Origin: Hirsutella rhossiliensis
Lineage: Eukaryota > Ascomycota > Sordariomycetes > Hypocreales > Ophiocordycipitaceae
Reading direction: 5' to 3'
Assembly (NCBI RefSeq): GCF_020360975.1
Contig: NW_025408683.1
Location: 62,001 to 126,000, forward strand
Length of the DNA stretch: 64,000 bases
The position numbers and the translations under genes were made by a program. Below, one piece after another: positions 11,399 to 21,525 of the stretch (the first letter of the stretch is position 1; each line of letters starts with the position of its first letter). Below the pieces are notes generated by a model. That model saw nothing but the letters and a program-made list of their open reading frames with translations, did no database searches and was not told where the DNA came from.

Positions 11399-12547
11399 AT
11401 GAACGACCACCATCGTTCATCGCCCGACAGCTCTCGAGCTCGTCTGTTCGGCGATGGAGTTGGCTTCAAGCTATCCCGTACCACAGTTCCCCTTAGCAGG
11501 AGGAAATCACCATGTTCCCCCGGTGTCTCATGGCCTTGGAAGGTATCAACACTTGTGTTTGCTTGCACCACCGTCATATTTTATATCAAGTCCCTGAGGT
11601 CCGGCGTTGCCATCGCAAGGTATCTTGACACAGACATGAGTATGTGAGGATGAATTCGTTGCTTTGCGAGCAACTCTGGCCAACAACACCATTAATATGG
11701 ACGGTAGGAGCGGTCCAGCCACTTCTTTCGCTCGAAATGAAAGTCTTCACTGGTGCATTGACGTACGACGAGACCGGTAGCCTCATCCGAGAGCAAAGCC
11801 CCGGCCGACCCTTGTGGGTTGGCGACCCAGGCCCGGAAATGGACAGCTTGTGGGATCACATTGAAGCCGGTATTTTCTCAGGTTTTGTTGAAAACTGAAG
11901 TGCGTTTCCCGCTGAGAATTATGCAGCATCGACTATTCTACTGCAGGGAGAAGAAGCAGACTCGGTCAGGGACCGCACCACTCTGTATGACGGTTACTGG
12001 ATGACAGGGTTAGACGTAATTCATCAGGTGCACTGCCTGGTACGCAAAGTTCTCCCAGCATCTCCATCTCTGTCTGAGCCTCCTTCTAATGATCAAGATG
12101 AACAGAATATGGTACGGAAAGCTCTGTACCCGGAATATTACAAGCCGCATCAGAGCCAACATACGCACAAGATGCACTGGGGCAAGTCTCCCGAATGTCG
12201 AGCAGGGTGAAAGAGGGCATCAAGCTGACTCCGATGCGACACAAGAGCATTGTTTGGATTATATTCGGCAAGCAATTATGTGCAACGCCGACATCACCCC
12301 CGTCACCAACAGCTGGCACGAGTCTGCTGGAGTCTTTGGGCCAGATTTCGACACGCGGCACACATGTAGGAACTTTGATGCAGTGGTGGAATGGGCGCTT
12401 GCAAGAACAGTTTCGGCCAGACAGGAGCAGGGTCGTGGCTCCGAGACTGCCAGGGACGAGATTAATGTGATGGAAGGAGAACGGCTGAAAAGTTGGATTG
12501 CGAAGATGAAGAAGGCTCAGGGGGGGCACGGCCGCAAGAGAGGCTAG
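11399..12547 (+). CDS. UstYa-family (DUF3328) membrane oxidase, copy 2
   Basis: Second member of the UstYa family, with the same role class as the gene at 7433-8490. Exons 11399-11639, 11708-11869, 11927-12039, 12106-12181 and 12246-12547 give 297 aa with intron phases 1,1,0,1, exactly as in copy 1; exons 2 and 4 have identical lengths (162 and 76 nt) in both. Residues 46-64 are one membrane segment (VSTLVFACTTVIFYIK), followed by LDTDM, VFTGALTYDETGSL and WVGDPGPEMD. HxxHC motifs: HQVHC at 167-171 and HWEHC at 196-200, then IMCNADITP and HTCRNF. The fourth intron (12182-12245) is GC-AG with a G|GCAAGT donor and a GCTGACT branch point; only this splice joins KMHW to EHC in frame. The C-terminus is about 27 residues longer than in copy 1 and rich in Lys/Arg. 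The two proteins may act together, as UstYa and UstYb do. Confidence 0.88.
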
Positions 12548-12611
12548 GATCGCGACGGTGGACTTATGTTCAGACATTCTAGTCTTAAAGAGTTGTGGTC
12601 GCGACCACGCT

Positions 12612-15600
12612 TTATTTCCATGGCCCATCTCTTCTTGCCTCGCAGAGCTTTGCAAGAGCACCATTGCGGATAGCCAACAGCTCATCTGGCGGCCCATACT
12701 CCACCATGACCCCTTGGTCCAGCACTGCCACTCTGTCAAAGGCACTAATACCCGACAATCTATGCGTTACCATGATGACCGTTGAGTTTTGGAGCTCCAT
12801 CGCGACTATTTTCTGGATCTCAGACTCGGTCGTGGCGTCAACGCTGACCGATTCTAGCAGTCAGCATCCATGCAATGGACTTTTCCGAGAGAAAGGAAGA
12901 AGAGGAACAGGTCTACCTGCTAGTCGGCTCGTCGAGCATTATCAATGGGCTCTTTCGCAGCATTGCTCGAGCGAGGCAAAATAGCTGTGCTTGGCCGTGG
13001 GACAAGCGCAAGTCGTTCATTTCAGAATCCAGAGCCCGCGCCGCTGTAAGCTCGTCGTCGCCAGCGCCTCGTTGCAATGTCGTCCAGAGGGCTACCCTCT
13101 CTAATGAGGCTCGCATTTCGTCGTCCGATGACTCCGCAAGCGGATCTAGGTTCAAGCGCACTGAGCCGCTGAACAGGAAAGGGTCTTGCGTCACGCAGGT
13201 GACGTTCTTCCGAATGTCATCTCTGGGAAGTGTAGATAGGTCTATGCCGTCGAGGACGATTCTTCCGCCTGATCCGTTGACCATTCCAAGAACAGAAGAA
13301 ATGAGAGAACTCTTCCCACTTGCGTGAGATGACTGTTTAGACTTCAAGCTGCTCTGGTGAAGTTTGAAAATGGGTGCCTCTTACCTGCCAGTTCTGCCAC
13401 ACACCGCAACTTTCTGGCCGGGGAGGATGGAGGCGGTGATTCTATTCAAGACGGTAGAGCTTCCGTCCTGTGTTAGCGTTTCAATCGGACGAGCTTGATT
13501 CTCGGGGTATTCGCATACTCGTGATAGGATGCTGACCAGTTGTCGAATGTCAATGACCCTTGGGCGGGCCATCCTGACGGCGGCCTCTCGCCTGGATCGA
13601 CCTCTTGCGCTGTATCCTCTGAGAAAGTCTTCACTCGAGATACCGCACCAAGAGACGTTTCCAACTCAGTCCACACAGTAATCAGGCCAGCTAGAGACTC
13701 TCCAAAGGTCATCAGGTTGACTAGGGCAATACCTATAAACCCTGCGCTGATGTTTGACGCTCGCAAGACTATAGGCAGGCTGGTCAAGAGAGTGGCGAGC
13801 ACCGCCACGATGAGTCCCAGGACAACTGCAAGCCACTGTTGGACACAAAGGAGGAGATAAAAGGGCTTCTGGCAAGTGTCGAGGAGATTGAGGCTCTTTT
13901 CGGTGTACCTTGCACCCCAGCCAAAAGCCCGAATACTAATCATGCCGTCGATTGTCTCGAGAACATGAGAGTATAGCGGTGCCTTTGACTCCAGCCTGTG
14001 GAGATTCAGCACGCGTGCCGAGGGTTCAAAAGAAAACGCGGACTTACTCTAGCAGCCGAAGCTGGCGGGACGTGCGAAGGTAGAATCGTTGCAGAAAATA
14101 CAGGACACCAGCCATCAAGGGTATTACGGCTGCAAAGTACGGCAGGGCGACGATGGCCAGCGCAGCCACTCCCAAACAGCCGGCAAACCCTGAGACCCAT
14201 TGTCAGATGATAGAGGCTTCGTGAAACTCGCGATCGTGGGATACATACGATAGCTCGTATTGACGAGGGCACCAGGCAAGCTTAAATCGACGAGCTGCAT
14301 ATCTTGGCTGAATCTGTTGTCCCGGGTATACGTAGTGAGCGTTCTATAAGCTCGTAGCGACTCGTTGCATAGTCTCATACCTGTTGATGAGTGTGCCCGT
14401 GTCGGTCCTCAATATGAAGCCCATGGGAGCTCTGGGCATATTGTGAGCGACTGGTGGCATCTTGGGGCTATTGACTCTTATATGCTTACCGCATGGCTGT
14501 CCGCAACACCACCAAATGGAGATTCTGAGCGGACCTTGGCACAATAACGACGTAAAGGTAGCTTTAGGCGCGTGACATTTCATGAGTCTTTGTTCTGCAC
14601 ATTACGACGGACGGTAGACTTACTACACCGCAGTGATGAGACTGACAACCCGGATAGCGGCAAAAAGTGCATACAGTCCGAGCCAGTACGCAGTACGAAC
14701 GTCTCCGTACTTCTCGTTGCTTTGCGACCACAACGTGAGCCAAGCATCTGGGGCGGCTTATTAGTGTATTTGCCCTGTGCGTGAATGTCGATGGTGTAAC
14801 CATGCAGTCTGGTGGCACAAAGGGGGGAAGGGGGACCAGTACATTGCATAGATTCGAACGCAGTATTTAGAACCACGAAGAGGCCAAATATGAAGAAGCT
14901 CAGCCAGCCGAGTGACGAAAAGTAGTACTTGTAGATTGCTATATCGCCAATCTGTCTGTCTTGCTGGGTAGAGGCGCTTTGGTCGTGGGTCTGCTCCGGC
15001 GACCGTTCTGCAGACGGAGCTGACGACTGGAATGTCGTTTCATTTGGTGGGCTTCCAAGAATATCTTTGATACGATGATCAGAAGGGGGAAAGCTGTTGG
15101 GCGGGCCCTGTTCTATCATCCGGCCTTGTTCATCGAGAACAACAATGAGGTCAGCCATTTCTAGTCGGTCCACTACATGGTACGGTAAGTAAGCTCAGTG
15201 ATTTCCACACGTCTCGCAAACTGTACGCACCCATATGTGTTGCCAAGATTGTTGTTGTCCCGAGTCTCCGAAGTAAACCTGATGGCCCAAAGACTCGCAT
15301 CATTACGACACTTCGAGTGATGGCGTCGAGGCCGCTAACAACGTCGTCGAAAATGGCTATTTGCTTTCGAGAATAGAGCACCCGCGCAATTTCCTGGAGA
15401 CGTTAGAGAAGAACCGGGCATGCTGGTACCTGCAGTTACTTGCCAGTCGCTGTTTCTGCCCACCACTGAGGGAAACCCCTTTGCTGCCTACACGGGTTGC
15501 GTCCCCACTGGGAAGCTGTTGTAGGTCCACGTCCAGGGCGCAGGCCTGAATAACCACATCATACCAGTCAGTCTCGAATTCTGACGGTCCAATGATGCAG

Positions 15601-18139
15601 TCCCGAATGGTTCCATTGGATATCCAAGGGGATTGGTTGCAAAATGCGACTTCCTTTGAAACGACCCAAACGGTTCCTCCGAGGATCAGCGTCTCGCCCA
15701 GGATGCCTTTGAGCAAAGTCGACTTTCCGCAGCCGACTGGTCCAAGAATGAATATGAGCTGCGTGTTTCGAGTGGCCCGCAGACTCGCGCAACGAACCAC
15801 GGGCTGAGACTCCTGCCACCCGAATGTTGCTTCTTGGACGATGATTCGATCGAAATCTGGATCAACGACCTCCGATGCCGAATTACCCACAAACCGGAGA
15901 GGCGAGAGAATCTCCGTCTTGCCGCTCTTGTGCGTAGTCTCACATGATTGACGCAGGCAAGGCTGTCTGACGTCTTTCCAGGAGTCACTGGACAGGAATA
16001 CCTGGATCCTTTCGAAGCAACCCAAAGCTGCGTATGCTTGAGGGATAGCGTACAATAGCATCTCAAGCGGGGACATCAGAAGGGTGAGGATAGAGAGAGA
16101 GGAAATGGCTTGCGATAAACCGAGGGGACCGCCTCCTTGAATCTTGATAACAATTGTAAAGGCCGCAAAAGTGATCAACTGGCATATTATAGATGGGAGA
16201 TTGCCTTGGAAAATCCCCGTGTTAGTGAATGAGCCGCCAGCGATGCTCTACTGTCGGGGAAGCTGTCGACTCACTCAGGCACACGTTGAAACTCGATAAG
16301 CGCCTGAATCTCTTGGAAAGCTCTAGCTCGCGGACTCTCATGCCCTGAATGAGGTCCTGAAGCTTCTCGGACAAGCCTAACATCTTGGCGACTTTCATGT
16401 GGCTCAATACGTGCGCGGTGAAGTTGACCCTGTCTTCGATAGCCTCCAGCCAGATTCTCTGTCGAGCAGAAACGTACGTTGCCGCTTTCAACGACAATCC
16501 GGTCGTGACTTATCAAGAGTTAGCCATGCATTTCCTTAGAGCCTCTTCGACTCACCTAGTGCCAGGATTACGGGAGCAACGCAAACCGCGCCTAGTTGTC
16601 TTTGGAGAAACCACACGGCAATGCCCAGTTGGACGATGCTGGGCCAAATCTCCGCGACAACCAGGTACCAGGTTTCACAAATCCTTTCAACATCCGTCCC
16701 AATTAGGGTCATGACCGCAGCATCGTGAGCATCGTTCGATGGCGTCGGAGACTCTGTCAGTTTCTGGTAGATTAAGGCAATCAATCCACCCCGGGTCATC
16801 GTCATCAGGCGGTAAACGAGGTGTTGGTAGGAGCCAGTGAAAACCTGCATTCGAGCTTCTGTCAGTACAGCTTCCCTCGGGTAAGCCGCCTGTTCAAGGC
16901 GCGTTCCCGGCTTACCGCAATTGCGAAATACACGACGGCCACGGCCCCAATAAGGCCAAAGCCTTTACTGCGAGTGTCGTGGTTGTTGGGGCCGGAGATG
17001 TTCTCAACCACCCATTCGATAATAAACGGCTGTGCAAGCCGAAAGGCAACAAGCAGCAGTCTGGGAACAGCGATCTTCAGGGCTTCGCAGCGCCAGGCCT
17101 GAAGCGTAGCCAGGGCGAGGCTGTGCTTCCGTTTCTGATTACCTGTTGCGAGAGGGTCAGAAAACCGAGGCTTGCTTCCCGGTGAGGGCTGCAAGCCAAC
17201 ATTTGTCCCACTCAACACTCAACTCGGCTGCCAGTTTGTCCGAGGCTAGCTTTTCGTGGATTGAAGAAAGGTCTCCAATGCTGAGAATCTGTCTCGACCC
17301 GTGCTTGAGCAGCGAGTTCAACCACCAGAAGAATCCGCGGCCGAAGAAGCCGCTAGTAGCCTCCGATGAAAGGTGACGATGGGTGTCGATCAAAATGTGT
17401 CGCTTGTCAGTTGCCTCAAGTATCAGAACAAGGAGCTTGGCAGCGATAGAGGCGGTGAGGGTTGCGGCCACTGCGTCAATATGGCCAATGAGCCAGGCAG
17501 TGCGCACGCGGACCAGGTCCAGAAGCAGCGATATGGCCAGGTAACAGGCAATGACAAAGGACGGGCGAGGACTCTTTCGGTGTTCCAGGGGCGATATGAC
17601 GCCAAGACCCAGCGCAGAACATAATTCCAGGGTAGACGAGGCGACTGAGATTCGAGCTGTCGGGTAGGAGCTCGTGGACCACAGGACGATGAGGACGAGC
17701 TGCAGTGACACGTAAAGAGTAATGGCCGCCTAGAACGGCCAATGAGCATTGTTTCCGTATTCATATGCGCCTTTGTTCACGCAAGGGACTGATTAAATGT
17801 GACGATAAAAGGGCCGCGGCGAAAATGACAGTTCAAGTTATGAGAGACGGACCAGTTTGGCTGTTAGGAGCAGCGACGGCTTAACCGCGACCGACTTTCT
17901 CTTCAAGACACGGGCCGTCTGAAAAGCGACCGCCAACAGGAAGCAGGCGGATGGCACCATGGACATGATGCTCTCCTCGAAAGTCACTAATTACAAAGCA
18001 CCGAGAATCAGTTCCCGGTATTGAGACACGGAAAGCCGTCCCAGGGATTCCATTCGATACCTGTAAGGTCGAAGCCGCCTCGACAGGTGGCAGACAGAAC
18101 TGCCGGCCCAAATGCGGTATCGTTGCATTCTGCATTCAT
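12612..18139 (-). CDS. ABCC-type (MRP-like) full-length ABC exporter
   Basis: An ATP-driven membrane exporter, probably for the local metabolite or for toxin resistance. Many short introns. Start ATG at 18139 (MNAECNDTAFGP), stop at 12612; clear introns include 18060-17987, 17852-17730, 13384-13319 (AAG acceptor) and 12916-12844. Order: extra N-terminal membrane domain (FEESIMSMVPSACFLLAVAF); membrane domain 1 (AAVMTLIGTDVERI); NBD1 with Walker A GPVGCGKST, signature LSGGQKQR and Walker B IAIFDDVVSGLD; a linker; membrane domain 2 (TGTLINR, FSQDMQLVDLSLPGALVNTSY split by introns); NBD2 with GRTGSGKSS spliced, signature LSHGQ, Walker B LIMLDEPTSSVD and H-loop VTHRLSGI. NBD1 has Asp where NBD2 has the catalytic Glu, the usual ABCC asymmetry. 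No inactivating lesion was found, but not every exon junction was resolved. Its stop lies 64 bp from the stop of the second UstYa-like gene. Confidence 0.88.
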
Positions 18140-18719
18140 CTCCACTCGACTGGGGCATGTCAATTGGTGATCGGGAAGAGGGGAGAGGTCGGCTGAGGCG
18201 ATGCAGAGAGAGAAGAGAGGAGGGGAGAGGGGAGGACCAAGGCAGATCGCCCACGACGCGCCAATCATATGACGAAGATGAGTATGTGCTTATGTACCGC
18301 TGTATGTGAGAAGAGAGGCAAGTAGGGATGGCGCAGAGGCAAGCTTGATGGTCACTATTGTTTTGTTGGTACAGTACTTCCTAGCAGCCGGCAGCCAATG
18401 AGAGAGGGAGGAGGTAACTCCGAGGGCATCTTTGAGTCGTCATTTACACCTATGCTACGTCTAGAATGTAGACACTCTAACACACACAGTACAGTGCTCC
18501 GGAGACGGGGGACAATAGGGTTGCTGCAAGCCAGTCGAAAGCCAACGACCTACCATTTCTTAGCGACAGCCCTTTCTCTGGACTCCACTCTCTACTACTC
18601 CTTTGATTCTATCACCAGAACGAGGGGGAAAGGGGGGAAAACGCGATCCATTCTGTCTCTTTTCTTTACCCCCCTCCCCCTCTCTTTCTGTTCCGCTCTC
18701 TATAGACCCTGAATTCACG
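18140..18719. promoter_or_regulatory. Divergent intergenic region with a purine-rich tract
   Basis: This lies between the ABC exporter (-) and the MFS remnant (+), so it should carry the exporter promoter. A GA-rich stretch occupies roughly 18170-18240 and pyrimidine-rich runs lie near 18590-18700. Such tracts are common near fungal transcription starts. No specific factor site could be assigned. Confidence 0.4.
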
Positions 18720-20486
18720 AAAACTCAGCAAGGCAGCGACAGGCAGAGACTTGAAGGTTCGGGTGGACAATCATCGACCCGGCCGGCGGCGGCAAACACG
18801 GAGGCGTCTCCGCTACTCGGCGCGCCGCTAGCCCGGGCAGCAGCGGGTTCCAGACCCACCAACCCCGGACCGGCTGCCGCTTCATGTATCGCCGCCAATC
18901 CGAGCGCTCCTACGCCTCACAAGAGCCCGCAACTCATCGTCTTCCTCGCCTTCGACGTCTTCTGCTCGGCAGCTGCCAGCTCGCTCTCAACCGCCCCCAC
19001 GACACGGCTCGTCGAGGACATTCTCTGCCCGACGCTACTATGCCGGTTCCCGCCACGGGTCTGTTGAGGAGGAGCTGTGCAAGGTCGAGCCTGTTCAGTT
19101 CGAGCTTGCCTGGTTGAGCGGCGCCGTCAGCGCCTTGGAGGCCGTGATCGGTATGTTGAGCTGCTTCTGATGGATGTTGCCGCCCCGTGTCGCAACGAAT
19201 GGCTGACTCTGGAGCTGCTTTTCCCCTTGGCCAGGAGGAGGGGTCGCGTTGCCGTATGGTGTCTGGGCCGACAAGTATTGACACATCCATGGCAATTACA
19301 CGTTGAGCCCCGTCTTTGCCTTCTCTCTCCTCGGCACCTTCTTGACTTTGGCCTGTAACATGGTTGTCCTTCGCTTCCCGCAGCACATATCTGTTTACTG
19401 CGTCCTGCTTTGTTCGGCCCTCCAGATCATTGGCGGCGGCGAAAGTGTTCTCCTGGCCATGAACCTTTCAATCGCCGCCGATATCATTCCCACGGCTGCC
19501 AGGCATGTTCTCCTCGTCACATTTGCGGCCCCCCTTGCTTATCCGACCCTTCTCCCTCGCCCCAGGGCCAACTCCTTTATTCGCATGGCCGTTGCAAATT
19601 ACGTCGACCGCTTTGTCGCCTCGTCTGTCTCTTCGAGGCTCATGTAGTCAGGTTTGACCTGGGTGCCCATCATGATCGTTCTCGTTGTCCTTCCCCTCGG
19701 TGCGAGTATCATTGTATTGATCCCAGAGACTCTGCGAGCACATACGCACACCCCTGGGCGGGAGCGTGAGCTGTACGACTCTGACGACGCGCTCAACAAG
19801 GGGTCGCTCTTGTTACGCGCCAAAAGCTACCTCAGAAATTGCCTCTCTCGCCTCGGCCGCGCCCTGTCCATCATCGAATCACCATCCGCCCTCTGTGTCT
19901 TGTTCGCGTTCGTCTCCGCATCGCCCGTCAGCTTGGGTACCGGCAACTTCATCGTGCAGAACGTCAGCAAGCGCTTCGGTTGGACCTTCAAAGAGGCAGG
20001 CTACCTAAGCTCTATCCAAGATCTTGGCGACAGCATTGTCCTCCTGGTTGTTCCTCCGGCCCTCTCTTGGCTTTTTTTGTCGCTGTTGATGCCGTTCCGT
20101 CTGTCCACCGTACGAAAGGGCCTCGCTCTGGCTCAAGCCTCTGCGCTCTTGATGACGTGCGGGACGCTTCTCATGGCCGGCCGTCCCGCATATGCTGCCA
20201 TAGCTGGACAGGTCGTTGTAACGCTCGGAGACGGCTTTAGACTACTGTGCCGCTCAGTCATGGCCTCATCGACATCAAGCAAACGTCGACGCTATACACG
20301 ATAGGCTCTGTTCTGGCCGGTCCAGCTTTAGCATGGTTTTTCTCGACCGGGATGAAGCTGGGCGGCGGTTGGGAAGGGCTTCCGTACCTTGGGATCAGTG
20401 CGCTCTGCTTGTTGACGACACCGTTGCTATTCTCTGTTAAAATCTCGCCAGAGCCGCGGAACTTAGGGCCACAAGGAATAGAATAG
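18720..20486 (+). pseudogene. Decayed major facilitator superfamily transporter
   Basis: The translated segments follow an MFS order: a cytosolic N-terminus ending in EASPLLG, a first helix (LIVFLAFDVFCSAAASSL), VEDILC then RRYYAG, VEPVQFELAWLSG, VALPYGVWADKY, PVFAFSLLGTFLTLACNMVVL, LAMNLSIAADIIPTAAR, WVPIMIVLVVLPLGASIIVL, SPVSLGTGNFIVQ, and a C-terminal TLYTIGSVLAGPALAWFF. The chain is broken: one extra C near 19028 shifts the frame between VEDILC and RRYY; a TGA follows VWADKY near 19276; a TAG follows SSRLM near 19646; and a further frameshift near 20266 separates RSVMA from the last helices. No in-frame ATG was found for the N-terminus. Both stops could be C-to-T changes. Two introns appear intact. 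A sequencing error could explain one lesion but not four. Confidence 0.78.
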
Positions 20487-20841
20487 CATCTACCCTGATC
20501 TTCGAAACGTACTGACGAACCAGACGTGCCGGAACGGACCATGCTACGTAGCTCTGCTGCAAAATTTCACCGCCGCCCCTCCCCCGATAAATCTTACTCC
20601 GTCCCCCTTGCACTGTGTCCCAAGGCAGTCTGACTCGAACTCCTCAAGTACTGTAGCCTGTGGCTGTACGACTTGCGCATGGCTGATATCGGGGACCCAG
20701 ATGAGAACCTCTCCGGATGCAACGACGCCCACCTCCCTCGTAGCAAAGGGCCTCGAGAAATTCCAAAAGTCACTTGGTGATCAGTATCCCCAGGCATGGG
20801 TGAGAGGCTGTGGCTTGAGAAGAGTAGCATCATGTTGCAGT
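20487..20841. other. Spacer between the MFS remnant and the DNA transposon
   Basis: About 350 bp without a supported gene. The only long frame runs on into the transposon inverted repeat and is not credible. Confidence 0.5.
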
Positions 20842-20843
20842 TA

Positions 20844-20944
20844 CCCGTTGATCTTGGTGTGGGGCCACAGCAGCCCAACTAAGTGTCTTCGCCACTTAGT
20901 TGGCCCAAAAAATCCGGCACAGCCCAAAAAATCCGGCACAGCAG
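20844..20944 (+). repeat. Left terminal inverted repeat, 101 bp
   Basis: Begins CCCGTTGATCTTGG. It contains a perfect internal palindrome (CCAACTAAGTG, six bases, CACTTAGTTGG by inverse pairing) and then two tandem copies of CCCAAAAAATCCGGCACAG. The same structure is mirrored at the right end. Tandem subterminal motifs of this kind usually bind the transposase. Confidence 0.9.
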
Positions 20945-21525
20945 GGTCCTCAATTTGGGGTGCAAAATCAAGGAAATTCTACGCTTCGCTTCATGGTGCC
21001 GTCAATGCGACTTCAAATAGCTAAAATATACATGTGATCAATAGCTGCGGATCACCTAAAGACGCAAGTAACAACGAAAAGTGAAAAAATCACGTCTTTG
21101 GGCCTATTTAGGAGCTGCCGCCTTCCAGTCGAAGAGATAGGAAGACCGCGTTTGTGAGTCCAAATAGACGTATTATGTAGTAATTTCGCCTGTTGTGCGT
21201 CTCTGAGAGCTATTTTATCCATACCTGTGTTCCTGGAGCGTCTGCTGTATCTTGTTGGACGATCGGGTGCGCGGTCGAGGGCATGGTGTATCGACTACCG
21301 CTTCAACCGCTGCTAACGGCGGCGATGAGGTATATTCTCTTGCGTGTCGAGTAAATTGTCCTCGTCTTCATCGTCGGCGCCATCCTCACTATGTTTGTCA
21401 AGATCGAGGCCTGTGAAATAGACGGTATCGTCACTGCCGGGCAACGACGACATATCTGTAAGTGGGCGAGGTCGGGTCGCTGCGCGCGCCTGACATCTCT
21501 GGCGGAGTTATTTCTCTTCGTGGTA

